From the NCBI RefSeq assembly GCF_019048065.1, contig NZ_CP077291.1:496001-560000 (forward strand): DNA of 64,000 nucleotides, given 5' to 3'. The notes under the pieces are model-generated. The model did not search any database, was not told where the DNA came from, and saw only the letters and a program-made list of their open reading frames with translations. This document shows positions 43,351 to 56,756 of this stretch, in pieces (the first letter of the stretch is position 1; each line of letters opens with the position of its first letter). The position numbers were made by a program, and so were the translations under genes. Origin of the DNA: Citrobacter farmeri. Its GTDB lineage: Bacteria; Pseudomonadota; Gammaproteobacteria; Enterobacterales; Enterobacteriaceae.

Positions 43351-44373
43351 TTATTTCTCCAGGTTTATCCAGGTACGTAATTGCGACGAACGATAAATGG
43401 CATCGACGATCTGCAATGATTTAGCGGCTTCGTGAATGCTGCATACGCTCCCGGCGGTGGGATGGTGTAGGGCGTCATAGAACTGACGGATCGCTTCGTG
43501 ATGGCCGACGCCCCAGTAGCTTTTGCCGCTGCCGTCAGGGGCCGCGTCGCTTGCCAGCTTTTGTCGGGTCTCTGCGTGGATACGCCACAGCTCGCTCCCC
43601 TCAAGAAGCAAAGTGCCTTTTTCGCCGTGAATTTCCAGCTGTAGCGGTGAGTTGGCGGTGTGGCAGTTGCTGGCATAAAACAGTCCACGCGCACCGTTGC
43701 GAAAGGCAAAGGTTGCCATTGCGCTGTCTTCACCGTCGATGGTACCGGCAAGCCAGGTGTTGTCGACCACTCCCTTGACACGCGTCACGCCTTCGGCAAA
43801 CCATTGCATCAGATCGAGCGTGTGGATCGCCTGGTTGATGAGCAGACAACCGCCTTCGGTGGCTGCTTTTCCCCGCCAGGGACTGGCGGTGTAATAACTG
43901 CCGCCGCGCGACCAGGTCAGCACCGCTTTAATCGTGAGCATCTTGCCGATCGCCCCCTCCTGCAACTGGTGCTTAATGGCGAGACTGGTGGGATTGAACC
44001 GGTTCTGATAGCAGATCCCAAGCTTGCCCCGCGCATGGGCGAGGGCTGTTTCGACTTCGGCCACGTCCAGCGTGTGCATCACTGCTGGTTTTTCGCAAAG
44101 TACATGTTTCCCTGCCGCCAGTGCGGCAAGAATCATCGGTTTATGCAGATAGTGCGGCGTGCAAATGTGCACCACGTCGATCGTGTCATCCCAGAGCATT
44201 TCGCGGTAGTCATGATAAAAATGGCAATCATAAAGCGCCGCCAGTTGACGTCCTTTGTTGATGTCCGTTTCGGCAATCGCGCGCAGCCTGACGTTGGGCA
44301 ACTGCTGTAGCGCCTCCGCGTGGATGGCATGGATAGCCCCCCCGCCGATAATGGCGGCATTCACTGTGTTCAT
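43351..44373 (-). CDS. Gfo/Idh/MocA-family oxidoreductase (fourth in operon)
   Basis: A 340-residue NAD(P)-dependent sugar or cyclitol dehydrogenase homologue. The Rossmann motif is IIGGGAIHAIHA (residues about 8-19). The catalytic lysine is K95 in CEKP. The substrate-side motif is N180-xxx-H184-xx-D187 in EGGCLLINQAIHTLDLMQWF, preceded by SPWRGKAATEGG. The start at 44373 was chosen because GGGAGG lies directly before it; an ATG pair at 44388 overlaps the preceding gene by four bases. The shared operon suggests successive action on one substrate. Specificity and direction cannot be told from sequence. Confidence 0.85.
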   Translation of the reverse strand: MNTVNAAIIGGGAIHAIHAEALQQLPNVRLRAIAETDINKGRQLAALYDCHFYHDYREMLWDDTIDVVHICTPHYLHKPMILAALAAGKHVLCEKPAVMHTLDVAEVETALAHARGKLGICYQNRFNPTSLAIKHQLQEGAIGKMLTIKAVLTWSRGGSYYTASPWRGKAATEGGCLLINQAIHTLDLMQWFAEGVTRVKGVVDNTWLAGTIDGEDSAMATFAFRNGARGLFYASNCHTANSPLQLEIHGEKGTLLLEGSELWRIHAETRQKLASDAAPDGSGKSYWGVGHHEAIRQFYDALHHPTAGSVCSIHEAAKSLQIVDAIYRSSQLRTWINLEK

Positions 44374-44384
44374 GGCGCCTCCCA

Positions 44385-45452
44385 TCACGCGTTCGCGTTT
44401 GCCCGCATCTGCGCCTTAACGCACAGCTCCGCCGCTTTAAAGGCGTGCTCCTGCGTCATGGCGTTTTCAGTGCGCCGGATACAGTCGAGGATGAGCTGAC
44501 CAAAGTACGGAAAGCCCACCTTGCCGGCGACGGGATAACGGAATTCCCCCTCTTTATTGACCAGATAGACCACATCCTGCTCGCCGCGAGTGATATCGAC
44601 ATATTTGCGAATTTCGATATAGCCCTCCGTGCCGAGCAGCGTCAGACGTCCATCGCCCCAGGTTGAGAGGCCGCCCGGCGTGAACCAGTCGCAGCGGAAG
44701 TAGCCCGTTGCGCCGTTATCGCCCGCCAGCATCGCGTCGCCAAAATCTTCGAATTGTGGATATTGCGGATGATTTACGTTGCGTACCTGGCTTGCCACGA
44801 TGCGTGCGTCGCTGTTGCCGGTATAGAACAGAAACTGTTCGATCTGATGACTGCCGATGTCGCAGAGAATGCCGCCGAAAAAGCGTCGCTCGTAGAACCA
44901 GTCCGGGCGACCGCTACCTTCACGGTGCGGGCCGGTTCCGAGTGTTTGTATGACCTGACCAATCGCCCCCTGTTTCACCAAATCGCCCGCGAAAACGGCA
45001 CTTTCCACATGCAGGCGTTCGCTGTAGTAGACCGCGTATTTACGCCCGGTTTTCGCCACCATCGCTTTGGCATCCTCCAGTTGATCCAACGTAGTCAGCG
45101 GCGCTTTGTCGGTGAAATAGTCTTTCCCGGCTGCCATCACTTTTAGTCCCAGTGGGCAGCGCTCCGAGGGGATTGCCGCACTGGCGACCAGGTTCACCGT
45201 TGTGTCATTAAGGATCGTTGCCAGAGAATCAGCGGCCTGCGCCTGCGGATACTGTTGTAAAAAGCTCGCCACTTTTGCCGGATCCGGGTCGTACACCCAT
45301 TTCAGTGTGGCGCCAGCCTCAATTAACCCATTGCACATGCCGTAGATATGGCCGTGATCGAGTGCCGCTGCGGCAATGATAAATTCGCCGGGCATTACTA
45401 CTGGCTGAGGTTTCCCGGTCGGGGCATAGTTCATACCGTCATGCTTGTTCAT
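44385..45452 (-). CDS. Divergent Gfo/Idh/MocA-family oxidoreductase (third in operon)
   Basis: A 355-residue member that differs from its three neighbours. The N-terminal Rossmann region reads FIIAAAALDHGHIYGMCNGL (about residues 24-43), without the usual GxGxxG/A. The lysine motif is DKAP (K116) in place of EKP. The substrate motif is D198-xxx-H202-xx-E205 in GGILCDIGSHQIEQF. Key acid/base residues are thus kept, but cofactor binding may differ. It begins inside the end of the previous gene (ATGA overlap), with AGGAG upstream, so translation is coupled. A dehydrogenase is likely; a cofactor-bound glycosidase or isomerase on the same fold is a less likely option. Confidence 0.82.
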   Translation of the reverse strand: MNKHDGMNYAPTGKPQPVVMPGEFIIAAAALDHGHIYGMCNGLIEAGATLKWVYDPDPAKVASFLQQYPQAQAADSLATILNDTTVNLVASAAIPSERCPLGLKVMAAGKDYFTDKAPLTTLDQLEDAKAMVAKTGRKYAVYYSERLHVESAVFAGDLVKQGAIGQVIQTLGTGPHREGSGRPDWFYERRFFGGILCDIGSHQIEQFLFYTGNSDARIVASQVRNVNHPQYPQFEDFGDAMLAGDNGATGYFRCDWFTPGGLSTWGDGRLTLLGTEGYIEIRKYVDITRGEQDVVYLVNKEGEFRYPVAGKVGFPYFGQLILDCIRRTENAMTQEHAFKAAELCVKAQMRANANA

Positions 45453-46633
45453 TTTTCCACTCCTGAATCTAAGTCTTTACCCAGCGGGATCGCGGCCACC
45501 TCTGCAAAATTGCTCACCGAGGCGGATTTTTCATAAAAATGTGGTGCCTTTTGGAGCAGGCCGCCCGTGCGATAAAACGCGTCGTCGCGCTGAACAGGCA
45601 GAGTCACGACCGAACGGGTGATCGCCGATTTGTAGACAGCGGTGATCAATTCCAGCGAGCGTTTGCCCTGTTCACCATCCACCAGCGGTTCGATCTGCTG
45701 TTCAATGGCGGTTAACACGTTGTCGATTTGCCCGGTATGCAGCGTCCATCGAAGCGCTGGGGTGGCGTGAAACTGCGATGTCAGACGGTCTTCTCGCGCA
45801 TTATCGTTTTCTGTCTGTGGAAAACCGTTGTCTGCGGACTGGCTGGCGAACACGTTCCACGGCGCGGAAATGCGCGCTTTCTCACCCTGAATCACAATTT
45901 TCTGATCTTCACCGTGATGCACCACGGAGGCGGTCAGTTGGGTCAGCGCGCCATTGGGATACCGGAAGATGGCGGCGCTGAGATCTTCTACTTCCGCATT
46001 GTCGTGGGCGACGTTGGTCATCATCGCCACCACTTCGCTGGGAAAACCGAGCATCCACTGGATGGCGTCAATATGGTGCACCGCGTGGTTGAGCGTGCAG
46101 CCACCGCCTTCCTTTTCCCACGTGCCGCGCCACCACAGGTCGTAATAGCAGTGCCCGCGCCACCAGAAGGAATCCACCTGGGCGTGACAAATCTTGCCCG
46201 CCAGGCCGGAATCTATCGCCGTTTTCAAACGCCAGAAGGCGTCGGTAAAACGGTTTTGCGCGATGACAGACAACGTTTTGCCGCAGGCCCGTTGCGCAGC
46301 CATCATCGCGTCACACTCTTCCAGCGACGCGGCCATCGGTTTTTCGCAAAGGACATGTTTGCCGCGGTTCAGGGCATCGATGGCGATTTCCGCGTGGACG
46401 TAGGGCGGGGTGCAGACATCCACCAGGTCAACCGCTGTTCCCGCCTCCAGCATTGCCCGATGGCTGGGGTAAACCTGCGCGTCGTGTAGTCCGTAACGCG
46501 CTTTCTTCTCTTCGGCCTTTTCGGGGAAAATATCCACCAGGGCGACAATTCGACAGCGCTCCGGAAACGTCAGATAGCCCTGAATGTGCTGATGAGAGAT
46601 ATTCCCCGTTCCAACAATCGCGATATTCAGCAT
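45449..46633 (-). CDS. Gfo/Idh/MocA-family oxidoreductase (second in operon)
   Basis: A 394-residue NAD(P)-dependent oxidoreductase homologue. The Rossmann motif is AIVGTGNISHQHI at residues 5-17. The catalytic lysine is K98 in CEKPMAASLEECD. The N182-xxx-H186-xx-D189 substrate motif lies in GTWEKEGGGCTLNHAVHHIDAIQWM. A tail of about 30 residues beyond the usual domain makes it the longest of the four. It starts 15 bp after the first gene of the operon behind GGAG and overlaps the next by four bases. Residues WWRGHCYYDLWWRG before the motif form an aromatic-rich pocket that would suit a sugar ring. Confidence 0.85.
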   Translation of the reverse strand: MLNIAIVGTGNISHQHIQGYLTFPERCRIVALVDIFPEKAEEKKARYGLHDAQVYPSHRAMLEAGTAVDLVDVCTPPYVHAEIAIDALNRGKHVLCEKPMAASLEECDAMMAAQRACGKTLSVIAQNRFTDAFWRLKTAIDSGLAGKICHAQVDSFWWRGHCYYDLWWRGTWEKEGGGCTLNHAVHHIDAIQWMLGFPSEVVAMMTNVAHDNAEVEDLSAAIFRYPNGALTQLTASVVHHGEDQKIVIQGEKARISAPWNVFASQSADNGFPQTENDNAREDRLTSQFHATPALRWTLHTGQIDNVLTAIEQQIEPLVDGEQGKRSLELITAVYKSAITRSVVTLPVQRDDAFYRTGGLLQKAPHFYEKSASVSNFAEVAAIPLGKDLDSGVEK

Positions 46634-46648
46634 GCTTACACTCCACTG

Positions 46649-47803
46649 TTACCAGGTTCCGGAAGCATCCAGCGTGCGGCTGGCAACCGTTTTTTCGACC
46701 GATGACGCAATATGTTCCTGTAACAGTTGGTAGTAGCGCTGCTCGTCAAAGGGCAGCGTGACCCAGTCGTCTGTCCAGGTGGAAAGATGCATAGCATTGG
46801 ACAGCGTCAGACCATGAATGCCCTCCTGACCTGGGGCGATGAGCGGTTCGCCATGCAGGATAGCGGCGGTGAAATTACGGGTAATAACAACGTGTTCGCT
46901 ACACTCCGGGGCGGTAGGGATGATGACTTCCCAGCACTCCGGCTCACCGAAGCCATCTTGCCAGCGGGCGTTAAAGTCTGTTTCAGATTCACGTAACCGC
47001 CAGAAACGCAGACGTCCCTCTTCGACAACCACTTTTCCGCGATCGCCGACAATTTCCAGACGGTTGGTGCCCGGTGCTTCGGCGGTGGTGGTGATGAAGA
47101 CCCCCGTCGCCCCATTCGCGTACTCGGCATACGCCGTCACCTCGTTTTCGACTTCGATCTGCCGATGTTTGCCGAACTGGCAGAAAGCGCGCATCCGCAC
47201 GGGCATACCGACCAGCCACTGCCAGAGATCGAGTTGATGCGGATCCTGATTCAGCAACACGCCGCCCCCTTCGCCTTTCCAGGTTGCGCGCCAGCCTCCG
47301 GAGTTGTAGTAGCTCTGCGAGCGATACCAGTTAGTGATGATCCAGTTGGAGCGGCGCAGTTCGCCGAGTTCGCCGCTGTCGATCAGGTCTTTCACCTTTT
47401 GATACAGCGGGTTAGGACGCTGGTTGTACATCATGCTAAAGACCACGTCGCACTCACGGGCGCAGGCGTTCATCTCCTTAACCTGAGCGGTATAAACACC
47501 AGCGGGCTTCTCACAGAGCGTGTGGATCCCCAGACGCATGGCCATGATGGACAGCCCAGGATGATCATAGTGCGGTGTCGCGACGATGACGGCATCAATC
47601 AGTCCGCTCTCCAGCATGTCGCGCGCGTCGCTGAACAGCGTCACGGAATCACCCACCAACTGGCGGATAGCCGCATGCTTAGCGGCGTTGTTGTCGCAGA
47701 CGGCAGTCAGGCAGGCGTCATTCACGGCTCCAGCCAGAAGATACCGGGCGTGGACGGTACCGATGTTGCCCACGCCAATAATGCCAAAACGTACTTTTTT
47801 CAT
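46649..47803 (-). CDS. Gfo/Idh/MocA-family oxidoreductase (first in operon)
   Basis: A 384-residue homologue and the promoter-proximal gene of the operon. The dinucleotide motif is GVGNIG (residues 10-15), the catalytic lysine K99 in CEKPAGVY, and the substrate motif N185-xxx-H189-xx-D192 in GEGGGVLLNQDPHQLDLWQWL, preceded by the aromatic SYYNSGGWRATWK. Relatives act on glucose 3-OH (3-keto-glycoside formation), inositols, anhydro-sugars or UDP-sugars. AAGG precedes the ATG. The intergenic region upstream carries a LacI-type palindrome and the divergent regulator gene. Confidence 0.85.
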   Translation of the reverse strand: MKKVRFGIIGVGNIGTVHARYLLAGAVNDACLTAVCDNNAAKHAAIRQLVGDSVTLFSDARDMLESGLIDAVIVATPHYDHPGLSIMAMRLGIHTLCEKPAGVYTAQVKEMNACARECDVVFSMMYNQRPNPLYQKVKDLIDSGELGELRRSNWIITNWYRSQSYYNSGGWRATWKGEGGGVLLNQDPHQLDLWQWLVGMPVRMRAFCQFGKHRQIEVENEVTAYAEYANGATGVFITTTAEAPGTNRLEIVGDRGKVVVEEGRLRFWRLRESETDFNARWQDGFGEPECWEVIIPTAPECSEHVVITRNFTAAILHGEPLIAPGQEGIHGLTLSNAMHLSTWTDDWVTLPFDEQRYYQLLQEHIASSVEKTVASRTLDASGTW

Positions 47804-47993
47804 GTCATGCCTTACTCAGGATCAATGAGGGATAAGCGGAACATAAGAAACGCCTGGAAGGTCGACAACGGGATTTTGTGAGAGCGCTTGCAGGACGCAA
47901 AAGAAGTTAGCGAGCTAATTAAAAAGGTGTTTTAGAATCAATGAAGTACGTCTGCAATAATTTGCAAAGATACATTGCGAGCGAGGTCACAGA
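47804..47993. promoter_or_regulatory. Divergent control region of the accessory operon with LacI-type palindrome
   Basis: TGAGAGCGCTTGCA (47879-47892) fits TGnnAGCGCTnnCA, a perfect inverted repeat with the central CG typical of LacI-family operators. Two further inverted repeats are seen: TTAGC-GA-GCTAA (47907-47918) and TGCAA-TAAT-TTGCA (47953-47966). The flanking TTTTGTGAGAGCGCTTGCAG also has one good CRP half-site. Promoter hexamers are not clear. Confidence 0.65.
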
Positions 47994-49049
47994 ATGTCGG
48001 GCAAGTTGAAAATGGATGAAATTGCCGCCTTAACGGGCTTCTCTGTGAGTACCGTGTCGCGGGTGCTGGGCGGGAAGTCCTACACCAGCGACAAGGCGCG
48101 TGAGGCAATAGTGAAATGTGCGCGACAACTGGGTGTTCTCGACTCGCTCGCCAGCGGGCGGCTGTTGATTAACGGCGTCGCCGTCTTTGCTCCGCAGCGC
48201 ACGTTCACGGCGCAGGGAGATGCTTTTTACCTTGAAGTGACGCGCGGTATTGCTGAAGCGGTCGCTTCACACGATGTCTGGGTGAGTTATTGCGGCCTGG
48301 ATGAGCAACACGCGGATATCAAAGTCTTTCTGGAGAAGGCCAACCATAAAAATATTAACGCCATCATTCTGATCGGGATTGATGATCCGACGATCCACAA
48401 GCTGGCGCTGTCGCTGGAAAAACCCTGTGTGTTGATCAACTCGCAGGACAGAGAAGGGCTGCTGGATTCGGTGTCGCCGGACCATCGGTCGATTGGCAAC
48501 CGGGCGACGCAGTATCTGTTCGATCAAGGGCACCGACGCATTCTCAACGTCACCAGCCTGCGGCGGGAGACGATGTACTGGCGGCTGGAAGGCATTAAAG
48601 AGGTCTATCGTCAGTACCAGATCCCGTTTGATACCCATTGCGATCTGCTGGTGACGGAAGGATTCACTGAGGAGGAAGCGGAGCAGGCGGTTGGCGAATG
48701 GCTGCGCGATACGCCGCGTCACGACTGGCCGGAAGTGATTTTCTGCGCCGGCGCGTCGATGTCCACCGGCATCCTGCGTGTACTGAACACCCACGGGGTG
48801 CGCGTTCCGGAAGAGATGTCGCTGATGACGACGGGCGTACAGGAACTGGACGCCCGCATCGTGGCGACAGTGAGCAGTATTACTATACCCTGCCGGGCGC
48901 TGGGCGTGGAGGCGGTGCATCTGTTGCAGCATCGTCTGAACCGGCCCGGTGCGCCGGTATTTAATCTGTTGCTGAAAGGAATGCTTTCACAGAAAGGTAC
49001 TGTCGCCAGCGCCACGCGGCATGCGGCCCGCGTGACGGTGGAACGCTGA
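47994..49049 (+). CDS. LacI-family transcriptional regulator of the accessory operon
   Basis: A 351-residue regulator. The LacI helix-turn-helix is at residues 7-30 (MDEIAALTGFSVSTVSRVLGGK), followed by a periplasmic-binding-like effector domain with DHRSIGNRATQYLFDQGHRRI and ending TVASATRHAARVTVER. It is divergent from the four-oxidoreductase operon and is its likely controller, with the operon substrate or an oxidised derivative as effector. Its stop lies 2 bp from the convergent msrA end, marking the right border of the inserted block. Confidence 0.88.
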   Translation: MSGKLKMDEIAALTGFSVSTVSRVLGGKSYTSDKAREAIVKCARQLGVLDSLASGRLLINGVAVFAPQRTFTAQGDAFYLEVTRGIAEAVASHDVWVSYCGLDEQHADIKVFLEKANHKNINAIILIGIDDPTIHKLALSLEKPCVLINSQDREGLLDSVSPDHRSIGNRATQYLFDQGHRRILNVTSLRRETMYWRLEGIKEVYRQYQIPFDTHCDLLVTEGFTEEEAEQAVGEWLRDTPRHDWPEVIFCAGASMSTGILRVLNTHGVRVPEEMSLMTTGVQELDARIVATVSSITIPCRALGVEAVHLLQHRLNRPGAPVFNLLLKGMLSQKGTVASATRHAARVTVER

Positions 49050-49051
49050 TC

Positions 49052-49690
49052 TTACGCGTCAGGGGGCAAACAGACGCCAATCCCGCCGATTCCGCAGTAG
49101 CCGTACGGGTTTTTGTGCAGATACTGCTGGTGGTCGTCCTCAGCGTAATAGAACGGCGTCGCGTTGCTGATTTCAGTGGTGATGGAACGATGGTCGCCCG
49201 CCGCGCGCATGGCGGCCTGGAAGCGTTCAAAACTGGCGCGAGCGGCGCTGTCCTGCTCCGGTGTCAGCGGATAAATAGCGGAACGATATTGGGTGCCGTG
49301 GTCGTTGCCCTGTTGCATGCCCTGCGCCGGATCGTGGTTTTCCCAGAAAACCTGGAGCAATTGTTCATAGCTGATGACCGCCGGATCGTACACCACGCGC
49401 ACCGCTTCGGCGTGGCCTGTTTCACCGGAACAGACTTCCCGGTAGGTGGGATTCGGCGTGTAGCCACCGGTGTACCCCGCAGCCGTGCTGTAAACGCCGG
49501 GCAACTGCCAGAACAACCGTTCTACGCCCCAGAAACAGCCCATCGCGAAAAGCGCGATTTCCATCCCTTCAGGGACGTTCGTCATCGAATGTTCGTTGAC
49601 GGCATGCAGCGTCGCCACGGGCATCGGGGTATTGCGCCCAGGTAATGCATCCGACGGTGAAATCAGGTGCTTTTTATCAAATAGACTCAT
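49052..49690 (-). CDS. msrA: Peptide methionine-(S)-sulfoxide reductase MsrA
   Basis: Repairs oxidised methionine in proteins. The 212-residue protein has the active-site Cys at residue 52 in [14 protein letters not shown], the Glu-rich [15 protein letters not shown] segment, and the resolving Cys near the C-terminus ([15 protein letters not shown]). The start MSLFDKKHL gives the E. coli length; an open frame extends 22 codons upstream without support. It is divergent from tamA. Confidence 0.96.
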   Translation of the reverse strand: MSLFDKKHLISPSDALPGRNTPMPVATLHAVNEHSMTNVPEGMEIALFAMGCFWGVERLFWQLPGVYSTAAGYTGGYTPNPTYREVCSGETGHAEAVRVVYDPAVISYEQLLQVFWENHDPAQGMQQGNDHGTQYRSAIYPLTPEQDSAARASFERFQAAMRAAGDHRSITTEISNATPFYYAEDDHQQYLHKNPYGYCGIGGIGVCLPPDA

Positions 49691-49885
49691 GGTGCGGTTC
49701 TCCCGAAAATCAGTAATTGGGGTTAAGGTTGTAACAAGACGCGTATTTGCACACAATAACCGTTAGGAATGCGTCTACAGTAAACATAAGAAATATTTGG
49801 GTAGTCGTCTGTTTTTCAATCCCAGTTGTTGGGTTTTTGTTAAGCCGTGGATTGGCGTTATGATTTTTTCCAGGGGTGGAAATAA

Positions 49886-55410
<5,525 letters not shown>

Positions 55411-55412
55411 CA

Positions 55413-55757
55413 ATGCGAATATTTGTCTACGGCAGTTTACGAACCAAACAAGGCAACAGCCACTGGATGACCAACGCCCAGTTGCTGGGAAATTACAGTA
55501 TCGATAACTACCAGTTGTACAGTCTGGGCCACTATCCAGGCGCAGTTCCGGGGAACGGAACGGTACACGGTGAGGTTTATCGTATTGATAATGCGACTCT
55601 GGCCGAGCTGGATGCTTTGCGCACCCGCGGCGGTGAATACGCACGCCAGTTGATCCAGACGCCGTACGGCAGTGCATGGATGTACGTGTACCAGCGCCCG
55701 GTGGATGGATTAACACTGATCGACAGCGGTAACTGGTTAGACAGAGACCAGTACTGA
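55413..55757 (+). CDS. ytfP: Gamma-glutamylcyclotransferase-like protein YtfP
   Basis: A 114-residue GGCT-fold protein with the substrate-binding YGSLR motif at residues 5-9 and an Asp/Glu-rich middle (YRIDNATLAELDALRTRGGEYARQL). The biochemical role in bacteria is unsettled. It is in the tamAB operon (2-bp spacing). E. coli K-12 has the chpS-chpB toxin-antitoxin pair between ytfP and ppa; here only terminators are found. Confidence 0.9.
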   Translation: MRIFVYGSLRTKQGNSHWMTNAQLLGNYSIDNYQLYSLGHYPGAVPGNGTVHGEVYRIDNATLAELDALRTRGGEYARQLIQTPYGSAWMYVYQRPVDGLTLIDSGNWLDRDQY

Positions 55758-55765
55758 AACCTACG

Positions 55766-55790
55766 CGCCACCTTCGGGTGGCGTTGTTTT
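55766..55790 (+). terminator. Terminator of tamA-tamB-ytfP
   Basis: CGCCACC-TTCG-GGTGGCG is a stem with the extra-stable TTCG loop, followed by TTGTTTT. Confidence 0.92.
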
Positions 55791-55861
55791 ATGCGAGGTT
55801 ACTCGCATTTCAGATTGCCACGCTTCTTGTGTTTTTTTTCTCTATTGCCAAAACGCAGGCA

Positions 55862-55902
55862 TAAAAAAACCCTTACTGACCGGTGCCCGGCGTTCAGGGT
55901 TT
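55862..55902 (-). terminator. Terminator of ppa
   Basis: Read leftward, CCCTGAAC...CCGG...CCGG...AGGG forms an imperfect long stem followed by TTTTTTT (A-run at 55863-55869). Confidence 0.75.
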
Positions 55903-55918
55903 TCAGCGTTCAGCGAAC

Positions 55919-56449
55919 TTATTTCTTCGCGGCGCGCTCGAAGGAAGCAACGATTTCCGCTTTAGCGGCTTCTGCGTTGTCCCAACCGTCCACTTTCACC
56001 CACTTGCCTTTTTCGAGATCTTTGTAGTGCTCGAAGAAGTGCGTGATCTGTGCTTTCAGCAGTTCCGGCAGGTCGTTCACATCTTTGATGTGATCGTACT
56101 CTTTGCTCAGTTTGGTGTGCGGTACGGCTACCAGTTTCGCATCTTCACCGGATTCGTCGGTCATTTTCAGTACGCCAACCGGACGGCAGCGGATAACGGA
56201 GCCAGGTTCCAGCGGATACGGAGTCGGGACCAGAACGTCAACCGGGTCACCGTCCAGAGACAGAGTGTGGTTGATGTAACCGTAGTTGCACGGATAGAAC
56301 ATCGCGGTGGACATGAAGCGGTCAACGAACAGTGCGCCGCTCTCTTTGTCGACTTCGTATTTGATCGGATCTGCGTTAGCCGGGATCTCAATAACAACGT
56401 AGATATCTTCCGGCAGGTCTTTACCGGCCGGGACGTTGAGTAAGCTCAT
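55919..56449 (-). CDS. ppa: Inorganic pyrophosphatase
   Basis: Hydrolyses pyrophosphate to two phosphates and drives biosynthesis forward. The 176-residue family I enzyme shows [25 protein letters not shown] and the DGDPVDVLV signature with metal-binding Asp residues. The start after AAAGGA gives the E. coli length. It is divergent from ytfQ. Confidence 0.97.
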   Translation of the reverse strand: MSLLNVPAGKDLPEDIYVVIEIPANADPIKYEVDKESGALFVDRFMSTAMFYPCNYGYINHTLSLDGDPVDVLVPTPYPLEPGSVIRCRPVGVLKMTDESGEDAKLVAVPHTKLSKEYDHIKDVNDLPELLKAQITHFFEHYKDLEKGKWVKVDGWDNAEAAKAEIVASFERAAKK

Positions 56450-56756
56450 GTCTGTTTCCTTTAACTGTGTCGTAAACAAGTGGCGAGTATTATAGCGATC
56501 TCGCGCCGAATGTCTTCGCCTGATTTTGTTTTCACTCGCCTTGTACCGGTCTTTTCAGACCACTCGCATGACAGGAAAATCCATATCTTCAGCCGCTTTT
56601 TTCATAGTGAAATGGAAGCGATTACAAACTTGTGATTAACGTTCTATTTACTTTTTTGAAGTGTGATGTAACGCAATCCGTTACATGCTCGATTGTCTAT
56701 AGTTTTTTCGCGACTGTTTCTTAACCAACAATAACCTACCCTACGAGGACACAGTT
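56450..56756. promoter_or_regulatory. ppa-ytfQ divergent region with GalR/GalS-like operator
   Basis: ATGGAAGCGATTACAA (56612-56627) matches the GalR/GalS operator consensus GTGKAANCGNTTNCAC at all but the outermost positions. TGTAACGCAATCCGTTACA (56667-56685) is a second perfect inverted repeat with seven-base arms. Two TGTGA half-sites near 56630 and 56663 are weak CRP candidates. GGTCT-TTTC-AGACC (56548-56561) is a small hairpin near ppa. No gene is seen in this 307-bp spacer. Confidence 0.6.

Noticed and set aside
43351..47803. Tandem duplication as the origin of the four oxidoreductase genes
   Set aside because: The four proteins differ in length, Rossmann motif and active-site context, and no nucleotide repeat between them is visible, so they are old paralogues brought together.
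41736..49049. Genomic island with integrase or tRNA attachment site
   Set aside because: No integrase, transposase, tRNA end or direct repeats were seen at the borders; base composition does not differ clearly from the flanks by eye.
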